From: Branchinecta lynchi
Lineage: Eukaryota; Arthropoda; Branchiopoda; Anostraca; Branchinectidae
DNA length: 64,000 bases
Direction of reading: 5' to 3'
Assembly (NCBI GenBank): GCA_023053575.1
Contig: JAKZAP010000001.1
Coordinates: 13,098,849 to 13,162,848 of the forward strand
Below the pieces are notes generated by a model. It had not been told where the DNA came from and did no database searches. It saw only the letters and a list, made by a program, of their open reading frames with translations. The translations under genes were made by a program, and so were the position numbers. How positions within the stretch are numbered: position 1 is the first letter of the stretch; each line of letters starts with the position of its first letter. Shown here in pieces: positions 51,401 to 55,254 of this stretch.

Positions 51401-52163
51401 TATTTGTTCTTGCTAACAGTCATTGATAGTGAGGCGCAATCAGAGGCGACAGTGGAATACAAAAAATACATAAACACAGAACGGGTTCAGCGACAAACTA
51501 CGCACCTGGTCAAGGATTCGAACTCGAGGCTCCCCCTCGCCATAGTTCAAAGCTCAACGTCTTAACTACTCAGCAATCCATGAGGATCGTATACAGATAA
51601 TTCCAGACGATGAGAGACAAGACCTTTACCTTTATGACAATATGCGTTTTGGATGCTGGACCCTGTCCAACAACAGGCCTCAATTCGAGAACCAGCACGA
51701 CTCTCCCGTCTTCTTCTATGCGTAGGATGTTCTCCTCCCCCTGGAAATAAGTTAAGGTAAACAGAAAGAAAAGTAAATACCCCAGGTCTGTATTAACTAA
51801 CTGGAGATGAAAAGACGGCAAAGGTCAACTTCGTAGAAGCTTTCAAACCAAATCCCCAAGGTTTTGAACTGCTTTAGTGAATTAATAAAGGTCTAAGTCT
51901 ACTTATATAGGAAATAAACTCCCCACGAGTAGTCCACTCCCTCTGCAACAGGGTAGGATTTGCGTAGATAGATTTTCCCTCCGTATTTCTGTTTACGTGC
52001 GGGAGGGTCGTCCTCGGCTAAGAGGCGATTACTATGATTACTTACCTGATGCAATATTCGGTAATAGTCCTGTTGCGTGATGCAGACGAACTGACAATCA
52101 CTGCATTTTGTTCTCATCACGCCCCGATGATAGAGTTTGTCCATGGTAGGAGTAATTCCAAAG
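12714..52163 (-). CDS. PDZ-GEF (Rap guanine nucleotide exchange factor 2/6-like), 3' 18 exons
   Basis: Activates Rap GTPases at membranes and junctions by GDP release through a CDC25/RasGEF domain. Exons in transcription order: 52163-52046, 51740-51630, 47268-47132, 40997-40847, 37979-37842, 35047-34762, 32338-32163, 31156-30984, 30249-30015, 28936-28761, 28114-27979, 26588-26397, 22303-22175, 20308-19980, 19146-18920, 18108-17908, 14149-14030, 12745-12714. They sum to 3,067 nt. All phases match, giving 1,021 residues without an internal stop. Domains in this fragment: cNMP-binding-like C-terminal half 1-76, RasGEF_N about 77-190, PDZ about 190-275, RA about 335-432, RasGEF about 450-690, disordered tail, C-terminal STV. 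Vertebrate RAPGEF2 is about 1,500 residues; the N-terminal exons are missing here and the tail is shorter. The order and motifs fit the RAPGEF2/6 (Gef26) family only; whether it predates the 2/6 split is inference. Introns total over 36 kb and are transposon-rich. Confidence 0.93.
12855..13205. repeat. about 350-bp direct repeat, copy A
   Basis: Shares long blocks with 15,363-15,725: 'aataacactagggagtag', 'gcgccgcccactac.ctcgcgacatttaaagcgagacaaa', 'aagatgcggtctgca', 'ggggaggttgtatcttt' and 'gtgtcacttttttca.gtcttggcg'. Both copies are in the same orientation, in the introns either side of the penultimate PDZ-GEF exon. No TG...CA ends or coding content were seen, so LTR identity is unproven. 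Confidence 0.75.
13206..14029. other. intron, mostly featureless
   Basis: Contains a fragment of the 2.17 kb MITE-like family at about 13,878-13,925 ('cctaggtcattaaggtgtg', 'ttcttgacagttagga'). Nothing else recognised. Confidence 0.45.
14030..14149 (-). CDS. PDZ-GEF exon (conserved PPEY motif in tail)
   Basis: Acceptor TTCTTTTTCAG, donor GAAG|GTATGG, phases 1 in and 1 out, 120 nt. It encodes [14 protein letters not shown], then [14 protein letters not shown] and SDDE. This matches the conserved vertebrate RAPGEF2 tail segment R-K-P-P-D-Y-N-V-A-L followed by SRM. It is the near-terminal conserved island of the family and confirms the gene's 3' end. Confidence 0.92.
14522..14657. repeat. perfect 70-bp tandem duplication
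   Basis: Two near-identical units begin at 14,522 and 14,592 ('catgcaaagcttcaaagttt' through 'accatcaggtctatcttct'). The near absence of divergence implies a recent event. Intronic, no function seen. Confidence 0.95.
15363..15725. repeat. about 350-bp direct repeat, copy B
   Basis: Diverged second copy of the 12.86-13.21 kb repeat, about 2.5 kb upstream in the gene's sense, with several small indels. Confidence 0.75.
15726..17002. other. intron, no recognised feature
   Basis: Contains two related 'cgtgcgtgagaat' / 'ctgcgtgagaatcgaaggac' stretches (16,143 and 16,304), each followed by 'catgcgaccc' or 'catgacaccc', a weak local duplication. No gene found. Confidence 0.4.
17003..17526. mobile_element. 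foldback element with about 120-bp inverted ends and hammerhead-like motifs
   Basis: The left end (ATTTGATGGTGCAAAACCG, then 'ttagagct.tatttcgacccttcttggcaagggtcct') is mirrored at the right end ('aggacccttgccaagaagga', then GTTTTGCACCGTCAAATAC). The inner inverted block TCCTTAAATGTCTGATTTT lies around a 240-bp centre. The ends carry a CTGANGA-hairpin-GAAA arrangement typical of hammerhead ribozymes. Related sequence occurs at 18.74, 33.1, 47.6, 57.5-57.7 and 62.4-62.6 kb. Hammerheads in terminal repeats are known for Penelope-like elements; no Penelope RT was seen, so family assignment is inference. Confidence 0.7.
17438..17481 (+). ncRNA. putative hammerhead ribozyme motif
   Basis: Read 5' to 3': stem I strand GAGC (17,438-17,441), core CTGAGGA (17,442-17,448, fitting CUGANGA), an imperfect hairpin from GGACCCTT to AAGGACC as stem II, core GAAA (17,470-17,473), a minimal TATA as stem III plus cleavage base, then GCTC (17,478-17,481) pairing back to GAGC. 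This is the compact layout described for hammerheads of Penelope-like retroelements. Self-cleavage is not shown, and the mismatch in stem II may weaken it. Confidence 0.5.
17908..18108 (-). CDS. PDZ-GEF exon (tail)
   Basis: 201 nt between CTATTCCAG and a CAG|GTATTA donor, phase 1 in and 1 out, matching its neighbours exactly. It encodes a Gly/Ser/Pro-rich stretch beginning [18 protein letters not shown] and ending SPTVRRQMP. There is no domain; it is a disordered linker between the ESSSVTSL island and the PPEY island. Called from open frame, splice sites and phase rather than homology. Confidence 0.75.
18741..18845 (+). repeat. foldback/Penelope-like fragment with intact CTGACGA...GAAATATC core
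   Basis: CTGACGA (18,741-18,747), hairpin GGACCCTTGCC...AAGGGCC (7 bp with one bulged A), GAAA (18,769-18,772), TATC. The sequence continues 'gtagctgacgtagccgttga', as in the 17.0 and 57.7 kb copies. Stem I is not evident in this copy. Confidence 0.55.
18920..19146 (-). CDS. PDZ-GEF exon (tail, ESSSVTSL island)
   Basis: Acceptor TGAATTGCAG, donor CAGG|GTTAGT, phase 2 in and 1 out, 227 nt. It encodes [18 protein letters not shown], then Ser/His/Arg-rich [12 protein letters not shown] and [13 protein letters not shown], close to the vertebrate E-S-S-S-L-T-S-V segment. Disordered, likely phosphorylated. The open frame continues upstream of the acceptor as far as 19,517, but the phase fit to the 19,980 donor places that part in the intron. 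Confidence 0.88.
19147..19979. other. intron with extended open frame
   Basis: The minus-strand frame of the downstream exon stays open back to 19,517 (contains [16 protein letters not shown], protein-like). It could be an alternative exon or retained-intron extension. No repeat recognised. Confidence 0.35.
19980..20308 (-). CDS. PDZ-GEF exon ([11 protein letters not shown] island)
   Basis: 329 nt, acceptor TTTATTCCAG, donor TTAAG|GTAATC, phase 0 in and 2 out. It starts [16 protein letters not shown], then [13 protein letters not shown], the family's conserved helix after the RasGEF domain. It ends [11 protein letters not shown], equivalent to the conserved S-P-Q-A-L-K-K-I-L-S-L of RAPGEF2. 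Between these is a Ser/Thr/Ala-rich linker. Confidence 0.93.
20309..22174. other. intron, no recognised mobile element
   Basis: AT-rich sequence; overlapping short frames on both strands (20.9-21.8 kb) show no family resemblance. TATA-like and AG-rich low-complexity sequence at 20.35-20.46 kb. Confidence 0.4.
22175..22303 (-). CDS. PDZ-GEF exon (linker after RasGEF)
   Basis: 129 nt, acceptor TTCATTATAG, donor GAG|GTAAGT, phase 0 in and out. It encodes [17 protein letters not shown]..., then basic KRRKKTAAM and NQKKMFEE, matching the basic run and N-A-K-K-L-Y-E-D preceding AQM in RAPGEF2. Confidence 0.88.
22513..22640. repeat. five-copy minisatellite, about 24-bp units
   Basis: Units of the form 'agggaatctaccggaatttt.ct' repeat five times with 22-25-bp spacing. 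Intronic. Confidence 0.8.
22890..23255 (+). pseudogene. hAT-family transposase C-terminal dimerisation domain remnant
   Basis: The plus-strand frame (22,929-23,255) ends with the hAT dimerisation signature: [20 protein letters not shown], then [22 protein letters not shown] and [14 protein letters not shown]. These match the family pattern (L-P-x-L-W ... I-P-V-T-S-A-x-x-E-R-x-F-S-x-L-K-x-I-K-T-x-L-R-S-T-M-x-x-E-R-L). The rest of the transposase (BED finger, RNase H fold) is absent, so this is a 3' relic. The antisense strand is also open for 119 codons (23,251-22,892), a shadow. Confidence 0.8.
23325..23735 (+). repeat. 3' non-coding part of hAT-like element, shared with 38.40-38.85 kb
   Basis: 'gtttaaccgaatagggctg.tatcac' opens both copies. 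Also shared are 'ctttcggatttgt', 'cacctctatg.gc.tgtccctcta.gcttgaaa', 'ctgaaaatgcagg.ttt' and 'ctccgcgtct'. It directly follows the transposase remnant here; the second copy lacks the coding part. Confidence 0.65.
23927..23944. repeat. poly-C tract (18 C)
   Basis: C homopolymer followed by (ACC)n. Confidence 0.95.
24090..25350 (+). mobile_element. GGGATCCC-ended dispersed repeat, copy 2
   Basis: Starts TTTTGGGATCCCAAAACGTA, with 'gttgtccgtctg' and 'attttgatgaaacttggtg', and ends TCTGGGATCCCATCGAAAC then CTTTGATCTTGTT. The middle has two or three 'cggaatccg' units and a rearranged 3' half (24.9-25.2 kb) resembling 42.06-42.2 kb ('gggttgagatat.ttgttcaaacttcgta.ggggattca'). Confidence 0.8.
25351..26092. 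other. intron, no recognised feature
   Basis: AT-rich; no family resemblance or repeat seen. Confidence 0.4.
26093..26385. repeat. tandem duplication of about 150 bp split by a 25-G tract
   Basis: The unit 'aactatgttggctgga...' to '...cacagcagtagggg' occurs at 26,093-26,243 (ending in 25 G, 26,219-26,243) and again at 26,245-26,385 (ending in interrupted G/T). The copies differ by only a few bases. It lies immediately inside the GC-donor intron, within about 10-15 bp of the exon edge. Confidence 0.93.
26397..26588 (-). CDS. PDZ-GEF exon (end of RasGEF domain), GC splice donor
   Basis: 192 nt, acceptor TTATCTTCCAG, phase 0 in and out. It encodes [19 protein letters not shown] then [17 protein letters not shown], the terminal CDC25 helices. 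The exon ends CCTTCTCAG followed by GCAAGT: a GC donor with otherwise perfect consensus. No in-frame, phase-0 GT donor was found nearby. Confidence 0.94.
26967..27460 (-). mobile_element. GGGATCCC-ended dispersed repeat, copy 3 (reversed, short)
   Basis: Reversed member about 0.5 kb long: 'tgggatcccaaaatgtaa' at the left, 'acttgtccggcgagaaaa' units, then the inverted 'caccaagtttcatc...' and 'gtgctgacagacagaaaag' block at the right. Many internal units are missing. Confidence 0.7.
27461..27720 (+). repeat. fragment of C-rich periodic repeat ending TGCCATAAAAA
   Basis: Contains a poly-C (27,510-27,522) and then 'gtcatcgtcctagcttgtgtggaagtg' and 'ccgaccgaccgatagactgac', ending 'ggtgccataaaaa'. 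The same end occurs at 53.08-53.2 kb. Confidence 0.65.
27979..28114 (-). CDS. PDZ-GEF exon (RasGEF middle)
   Basis: 136 nt, acceptor CTCTTTCCAG, donor GTC|GTAAGT, phase 2 in and 0 out. It encodes [16 protein letters not shown], then [20 protein letters not shown], the conserved RasGEF block between the catalytic hairpin and the PPxIPFxP segment. Confidence 0.95.
28761..28936 (-). CDS. PDZ-GEF exon (RasGEF catalytic core)
   Basis: 176 nt, acceptor GTTTTAG, donor CAG|GTAAGG, phase 0 in and 2 out. It encodes [18 protein letters not shown], then [20 protein letters not shown] and [15 protein letters not shown], the hallmark RasGEF motif. Confidence 0.97.
28937..30014. other. intron; poly-G tract, no other feature
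   Basis: G homopolymer of 18 at 28,998-29,015. The remainder shows no repeat or gene that I recognise. Confidence 0.5.
30015..30249 (-). CDS. PDZ-GEF exon (RA to RasGEF junction)
   Basis: 235 nt, acceptor CCTTTTTCAG, donor GAG|GTGAGC, phase 2 in and 0 out. It finishes the RA domain (RYYLKSN), then begins the CDC25 domain: [20 protein letters not shown], then [15 protein letters not shown]. Confidence 0.95.
30984..31156 (-). CDS. PDZ-GEF exon (Ras-association domain, second half)
   Basis: 173 nt, acceptor GTTTGCAG, donor CCG|GTAAGT, phase 0 in and 2 out. It encodes [17 protein letters not shown], then [20 protein letters not shown] and [16 protein letters not shown], very close to the RAPGEF2 RA domain, which binds Ras-family GTPases in GTP form. 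Confidence 0.96.
31776..31795. repeat. poly-G tract (20 G)
   Basis: Uninterrupted G homopolymer inside an intron. Confidence 0.95.
31895..32030. repeat. dispersed repeat shared with 10.13-10.26 kb
   Basis: Carries 'gttcgttggggacagct' and 'cttccggctctt' in the same order and orientation as the copy at 10.13 kb. Confidence 0.5.
32163..32338 (-). CDS. PDZ-GEF exon (linker and start of RA domain)
   Basis: 176 nt. The acceptor chosen is CCACTCCTCAG at 32,340-32,339, because its phase 1 matches the preceding GACG|GTGAGT donor and gives a GAT codon; the upstream CTCTAG would break the frame. Donor AAG|GTAAGT, phase 0 out. It encodes [15 protein letters not shown], then [11 protein letters not shown] and [19 protein letters not shown], the first RA strand pair. 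Confidence 0.92.
32339..33104. other. intron, no firm feature
   Basis: A minus-strand stretch (33,000-32,880) after an AACTGTCGCAG acceptor-like site reads [20 protein letters not shown] without a stop. It has no matching donor in phase, so I do not call it an exon; it could be alternatively spliced. Confidence 0.3.
33105..33150 (+). repeat. small fragment of foldback/hammerhead-type repeat
   Basis: 'caccaagaagggtcgaaatata' resembles the stem II and GAAA part of the 17.0 kb foldback ends. The 5' core is eroded. Confidence 0.45.
33151..33535 (+). pseudogene. non-LTR retrotransposon 3' end remnant
   Basis: Plus strand: [17 protein letters not shown] then [20 protein letters not shown] is the typical LINE C-terminal block (R-P-x-L-E-Y-A-x-P-V-W-H). 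After a frameshift near 33,330 come [17 protein letters not shown] then [12 protein letters not shown], the usual end of such ORFs, then TGA. Only the last about 125 codons remain. It joins a foldback fragment at its 5' side. Confidence 0.82.
33536..34505. other. intron, no firm feature
   Basis: A minus-strand window (34,249-34,094), after a CTACCTATAG site and ending ATCG|GTAAGA, is open ([11 protein letters not shown]...). Its phases (2 in, 1 out) do not fit between the flanking exons, so it is not called. Confidence 0.35.
34506..34703. mobile_element. MITE-like palindrome, GTTGCATTTTGCAGATACC ends
   Basis: The left end TTAGTTGCATTTTGCAGATA and the right end (GGTATCTGCAAAAACGCAAC then TAA) are reverse complements. 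The inside is built from inverted 'gtatctgataccacggtaact' and 'cagttaccgtggtaacaga' words. About 200 bp, non-coding. Confidence 0.75.
34762..35047 (-). CDS. PDZ-GEF exon (PDZ domain, second half)
   Basis: 286 nt, acceptor AATTTTTCAG, donor ACG|GTGAGT, phase 0 in and 1 out. It encodes [20 protein letters not shown], then [17 protein letters not shown] and [18 protein letters not shown], matching the RAPGEF2 PDZ C-terminal half. A Ser/Arg-rich linker then leads to the RA domain. Confidence 0.96.
35048..35762. other. intron, no recognised feature
   Basis: AT-rich; contains 'attactccgctt...cgggttataaa' at 35,530-35,570, similar to 24,320-24,350 ('tactccgttct...aacgggttataaa'), a small shared repeat piece. 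Confidence 0.4.
35763..36830 (+). mobile_element. GGGATCCC-ended dispersed repeat, copy 4 (best preserved)
   Basis: About 1.07 kb from TTTTTGGGATCCCAAAACGT to TTTTGGGATCCCATCGAAAC, then CTTTGGTCTTGTT. It has the 'gttgtccgtctgtcagcac' and 'ttttgatgaaacttggtg' head, then five clear units of roughly 120-140 bp, each running 'aagacatgctgaatccg...', '...ccggacaagtag.tcgcccgg', 'aatccgg', 'ccggaaaatttgttaaaag', 'tgaagttgattag'. Confidence 0.85.
36939..37135. mobile_element. MITE-like palindrome with near-perfect 45-bp TIRs
   Basis: TTACACACTGCGTAAAATCC begins the left end and its exact reverse complement closes the right end. The inverted repeat continues through 'gagcgtattttacgcacgttttgagctt'. 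The right arm carries an extra duplicated 'aaaatacgctc.gattt' block. About 197 bp. The near-perfect arms suggest recent activity; no copy elsewhere in this window. Confidence 0.85.
37240..37253. repeat. poly-C tract
   Basis: C homopolymer of 14, followed by (CA)n. Confidence 0.9.
37842..37979 (-). CDS. PDZ-GEF exon (PDZ domain, first half)
   Basis: 138 nt, acceptor TTTTTTTTCAG, donor AAA|GTAAGT, phase 0 both sides. It encodes [20 protein letters not shown], then [19 protein letters not shown], the segment joining RasGEF_N to the carboxylate-binding loop region of the PDZ domain. Confidence 0.96.
38258..38385. mobile_element. CTACTA-rich MITE family, copy 2 (truncated)
   Basis: Shares 'tgcatgctactatcagcaagacgggatgctact' and 'ataagattgg.ccagtc.gaggca.att' with the 2.0 kb copy. 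The ends are missing on both sides. Confidence 0.65.
38395..38850 (+). repeat. hAT-like 3' region, second copy
   Basis: Diverged copy of 23,325-23,735, beginning 'gtttaaccgaatagggctga'. No transposase coding sequence precedes it. Confidence 0.65.
38851..40846. other. intron, no recognised feature
   Basis: About 2 kb of AT-rich sequence without a repeat or coding region that I can identify. Confidence 0.4.
40847..40997 (-). CDS. PDZ-GEF exon (RasGEF_N, second half)
   Basis: 151 nt, acceptor TTTTTCTAG, donor CAG|GTAATA, phase 2 in and 0 out. It encodes [20 protein letters not shown], then [19 protein letters not shown] and AKMQGQ. The [12 protein letters not shown] string is a family signature. 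Confidence 0.97.
41036..41240. repeat. about 200-bp direct repeat flanking the composite element, left copy
   Basis: Shares 'acccttg.a..aac.t..agtaagacaaaca', 'gaatattt.ttggacttcttc.cccaga.t.ttggctcttgtg', 'atttccagtcttcaccacac' and 'tatccctaatcaaccg' with 43,082-43,265 in the same orientation. Confidence 0.8.
42403..42459. repeat. (TA)n microsatellite
   Basis: About 28 uninterrupted TA units inside the GGGATCCC element. Confidence 0.97.
42788..42875. repeat. 44-bp tandem duplication
   Basis: 'tctgaacttggttgtctc.tctgatcagtcgtttgac.tta' is present twice with two or three differences. Confidence 0.9.
43082..43265. repeat. about 200-bp direct repeat flanking the composite element, right copy
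   Basis: Partner of 41,036-41,240; lies directly after the element's tail. Confidence 0.8.
43430..44160 (-). repeat. internal units of the GGGATCCC family, reversed and headless
   Basis: About five degenerate units in inverse orientation ('ttttgccggattc..gccgaac', 'cttgtccggc.cgaaaa', 'gattcagcatgt.ttt'), with neither terminal GGGATCCC block. A remnant or source of the tandem array. Confidence 0.6.
44170..44954. repeat. degenerate periodic repeat with G-rich units
   Basis: Units of about 140-160 bp, each with 'gtgaaactt.at..gtgataag', 'ccgaaccagat.cgg' and a G-rich 'ggagggaag' segment. Includes a 22-G run at 44,354-44,375. The same family in reverse is at 49.56-50.22 and 52.24-53.2 kb; after the CTACTA insertion it resumes at 45,276-45,480. 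Confidence 0.6.
44955..45275. mobile_element. CTACTA-rich MITE family, copy 3 (reversed), inserted in periodic repeat
   Basis: Bounded by GATCCCGATGAAAAACTTG and TTTTCATCGGGATC, i.e. inverted ends extended by GATC. The interior is the reverse complement of the 2.0 kb copy. It interrupts the G-rich periodic repeat, so it is younger than it. Confidence 0.72.
45481..47131. other. intron, no recognised feature
   Basis: Contains a poly-T (45,595-45,611) and poly-C (46,811-46,820) tract; no gene or repeat family recognised. Confidence 0.4.
47132..47268 (-). CDS. PDZ-GEF exon (RasGEF_N, first half)
   Basis: 137 nt, acceptor ATATTTTTCAG, donor ATG|GTGAGT, phase 0 in and 2 out. It encodes [16 protein letters not shown], then [18 protein letters not shown] and KQLLEW. 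The F-L-L-T-x-R-T-F string is the RasGEF_N hallmark. Confidence 0.97.
47590..47650. repeat. ATAATATATAT microsatellite in a foldback fragment
   Basis: Three-fold 'ataataatatatat' run flanked by eroded foldback words ('gacccttgccatgaaaggcg', 'tgctgacttgtcgctttatc'). Confidence 0.6.
47659..49555. other. intron, no recognised feature
   Basis: One local duplication ('gatgtgtttaat.c.gttgtaggaga.gcagctgtagttta' near 47,736 and 47,791). Otherwise nothing recognised. Confidence 0.4.
49556..50222. repeat. degenerate periodic repeat with C-rich units (reverse of 44.2 kb family)
   Basis: About four units, each with 'ccgaatacgactcggacac'-like, 'tttcat.aatatcgctccactcgtttgacccct' and a C-rich block, including 16 C at 50,184-50,199. 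Confidence 0.6.
50700..50935 (+). pseudogene. non-LTR retrotransposon RT fragment
   Basis: The plus-strand frame [19 protein letters not shown] then [13 protein letters not shown] matches the post-catalytic 'K-Y-L-G-V-x-L-D-E-N-L-x-F-K-x-H-I-x-x-L-x-x-K-L' block of LINE reverse transcriptases. About 75 codons remain; a stop follows. Confidence 0.65.
51500..51590 (-). mobile_element. tRNA-derived (SINE-like) unit
   Basis: On the minus strand GCTGAGTAGTTAAGACG resembles a Pol III A box of Leu/Ser tRNA type, and GAGTTCGAATCC is a near-consensus B box about 35 nt downstream. The expected acceptor-stem ends do not pair, so it is a tRNA-derived SINE head or tRNA pseudogene rather than a functional tRNA. 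Confidence 0.6.
51630..51740 (-). CDS. PDZ-GEF exon (end of cNMP-binding-like domain)
   Basis: 111 nt, acceptor TTATTTCCAG, donor AAG|GTAAAG, phase 0 both sides. It encodes [20 protein letters not shown], then RPVVG and KTHIVIK, aligning with the RAPGEF2 stretch E-G-E-I-V-M-V-K-E-H-R-E-L ... H-I-V-I-K before RasGEF_N. Confidence 0.93.
52046..52163 (-). CDS. PDZ-GEF exon (cNMP-binding-like domain), most 5' exon recognised
   Basis: 118 nt, acceptor TATTCTAG, donor CAG|GTAAGT, phase 2 in and 0 out. It encodes [19 protein letters not shown], then [17 protein letters not shown], the conserved F-G-x-T-P-T-L-D ... C-Q-F-V-C-I-x-Q-Q-D-Y segment. Upstream exons (first half of this domain, start codon) are not identified. 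Confidence 0.95.
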
Positions 52164-52239
52164 CTAGAATAAATACAAACATTTTAACAAGCTTATAGGG
52201 CATTTGTTACGAGTAGATGGTAAACGAAAGTAGAAAGGA

Positions 52240-53205
52240 CGTCACAAAATTCTCCCTCCATCTCCCACACAGTTCCCGGATCGGACCCAGAAAGTGACAT
52301 CTGGGGCATCTACTCACACCCCTCATCAAATGTCACTCGGATTGGTGTTTCCAAAAAAATTCGGCACATCCTTCTCCGACCACCATGGTCGGATCAGACC
52401 CCGACATATGACTTTTGTAACGTTCAAGTGTACCAATCGCTCAACCGTTTACCCCCCCCCCCCTCCCGCGCCTGAAAACATTTAAAGGACCCCCCCCCCC
52501 CTCCAGCTACCCCAAAGACGCCTGGATAAGCTATAGACTCACGAATAAAAAAACATAAAACGACCCCTCAAGTTTCAACTGAACCGGATCATCCATTCGG
52601 ACTGAAAATTGCACACTCCTCAAACTCCTCTACCGAGTTCGCATCCGGCCCGGACTCAAGATAGCATACCTAGGTGTGGCATTTGTCCCGTCTAAATTTC
52701 ATCCCAATCACTCCAACCATTTGCCCCTACGTGTGCCGGAACCCCCCCCCCCTCCCCAGCCCCGCAGAGGCCTGAGACTGAACATAAGTCTGCTTTCTTC
52801 AGATTGCTAGATCGATTCGGACAAATAATGGTACATCTATGGCATCTCTTCTTACAACCCATCGAACTTTACTCAAAACGAGACATCTCCCAGAAATATC
52901 CGGTTGCACCTGCAGGTAACTTACACGTGTCCCAAAATCCTACTGAATAATCATTTTAACATATAACGTATAGTAAAAAATAAGTCTTGTAAAAACTAAA
53001 ACCCCTTTCAGACCCTTGATCAGATTCGAGAAGGAAGGTTTCCTAGAGCACTGGGTCGGGTTCCTCATAAGCATGCCAAGTTTCATCGTTCTAGCTTATG
53101 TGGAAGTGTCCCAACTAGTAAAACCTGGCCCGACAGACCGACCGATGGACGATCGCTACTTAGCACCTCAACCGAAGGCTGTAAGTGCCATAAAAAGGTC
53201 TCCAA
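52240..53205. repeat. degenerate C-rich periodic repeat ending TGCCATAAAAA
   Basis: Several units with 'atcggaccc.gaaa', 'caat..ctccaaccatttgcccc' and poly-C runs (52,452-52,463; 52,491-52,501; about 52,741-52,752). It ends with 'catcgttctagcttatgtggaagtg', 'gaccgaccgatggacgatcgc' and 'agtgccataaaaa', as at 27.7 kb. Confidence 0.6.
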
Positions 53206-54544
53206 GGTGCCGCTCATTTGAATGATGAGGGAGCATTAAGTTTCATGTTCAAGAGATGATTTGACACTTCCAAGTGACTGAAAATCAAAGACGAGAAGCT
53301 AATTCCACCTAAAGGTTTCATAAATAGATGTACCGAGCCCTGTCATTAAAATGCGAGTTCAATGTGGGCAAGGACAAGCGCGATCACCTTTCACTTCCCT
53401 TGCCCATTCCGCGTTTTACAAAAAACTGCATAGAGACCACTAAAAGCACTAGCATATTGTTTTGAAGCGATGAGGTAGAGAAAAAGTTGTTTGGCGCATA
53501 AAAAAACCAGAAAAAAGTTGCGTATCCCAAGAAAGAGATACAGAGGATGAAAAAATTGCGTCGCCTTTGCGTTAGTTCGGCGCTTAAAGATATTGCCAGA
53601 GGTGTGATAACACAAGGAAGCTTCTATTAAATGATTGCAAGAGCATAAATAATATTCATATTAGACCTTTCCAATATTATCTTTACATTATTTTTGTCTT
53701 TATTTTATTCGCTGTCACTGCACATGATACAGGTGCACAAGCGCTCAAACGTGGAGTTCAGTTAAGTTCAGTTTACTTTTACGACCAAATACATTTAACT
53801 ATGATGCCAGTACCCGCCTCACGAAAGGTACAAAAGCACTTGCAATTGCGCGGGTACATAAAACTCATTTCCTAACTAATAATTAACTATAATGAACTGA
53901 GTGTAAAAGAATGAACTGAATTGACCTTCCTGTAACGTTTAATATTCGTATTACATAGTTATCCGTGAAACCAACATTTGAGCTCTCAAAGAATCTGCAA
54001 ATATGGCTCACGCCATCTCTCAAACAATCAGTTATGCTCGCTATGAGCACTGTAGGTTTGTTCCAATACACTTCGTTTACTATACCTTGCTCGAACACCC
54101 TAATGTCAAAGGAATAAATTTTCAAAGCGCGTCTCATCCGACACCTTCTACGCGAGAACACATGTTAGTTCACTTTGAAACGCAATCCCTTCGCGTAAAT
54201 CGTAATTTCGGTCTCTAACCACAGTATTGTCCATCTTCGTATTCCCAGTTTTGCTTAGTATAACCCCGTAGGCTTGTTCCAATACAGTACTGGCTATTAT
54301 ACTTTCATCAATCTTGAAATGTATTTCGTTTATTGCACCTTGTTCAAACACACTAATGTCGAAGTTATAAAGTTTTAGATCCAATTTCATCATCCCCTTC
54401 CTTACGCAAAAACACATGTTGTGACTAAATGACAGCTCAAACCTTTGCGAAACATGAAACCAAAATAAACACAATGTGCATCTTCCGAAAAGTACTGTAT
54501 ACAGATACGAGATTTTAGTTTGATAGAGTGTAATCCCAATCAAA
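53206..54544. other. no recognised gene
   Basis: A local repeat at 54,040-54,180 and 54,260-54,420 ('aggtttgttccaatac...' / 'aggcttgttccaatac...', then 'ctt.ctcgaacaccctaatgtc' and 'cgcgagaacacatgtt') indicates a duplicated unit of about 220 bp, similar to an eroded transposon. No missing PDZ-GEF exon was recognised. Confidence 0.4.
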
Positions 54545-54850
54545 AATTTATTTCTGAACAGTAGTATGAAGTTGTACGAAAAAGTAGCATTTAGTACTAA
54601 GTGATGCTACTACATGCTTCTACTTCAAGGCTACCGTGTTACTGGATTCTACTGCATGCTAGTGCATGCTACTCTAAGAAAGACCAGATGCTCCTACAGC
54701 AAGACAGATGCTACTGGATACTACTACTCTAGATTGGCCCAGTCTGAGGCACATTAAATGATAGTACTCTTTACTATTACATTTCACTAGATGCAACTTT
54801 TTCGTACAACTATCATACAACTACGCAGGCTACACATTTTTCATTGGATC
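54545..54850. mobile_element. CTACTA-rich MITE family, copy 4
   Basis: About 300 bp, same orientation as copy 1. The subterminal inverted words 'gtatgaagttgtacgaaaaagt' and 'actttttcgtacaactatcatac' are nearly perfect, and the interior matches throughout. Confidence 0.75.
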
Positions 54851-55254
54851 GTTACGAACTTGGCACTTGGCACTTAAGTTTAAACTATACCCCAATATCA
54901 TCAAGTATACCAATTTTAAATTTGAAACCTGTAAATGTTCACAAAAAATCAAATCATGGGCAATCTCGGCCCAGTTGCCCATGGACGGGGAGGGTCGGGG
55001 AGGTGCACTCTTAAGATTTTCTTCGTAGCCAGAGGATATAGCTACAGTAAAGTTCGTCCTTCTAAGTTCTAGCTTGAGCCGTTGTGAAGTTAAATGTTCC
55101 AAGGACCACTCGACTAAAAACGGATTGGATTAAATGTGGTGCAAAACGGCTTCGAGCGTTATATAAATAAACGATGGAAGTTTCATCACACATAACATAC
55201 GGACACGAATTCTCGAGTTCAGTGTATGGCATGCATTTTGGGTCAAAATTGTTA

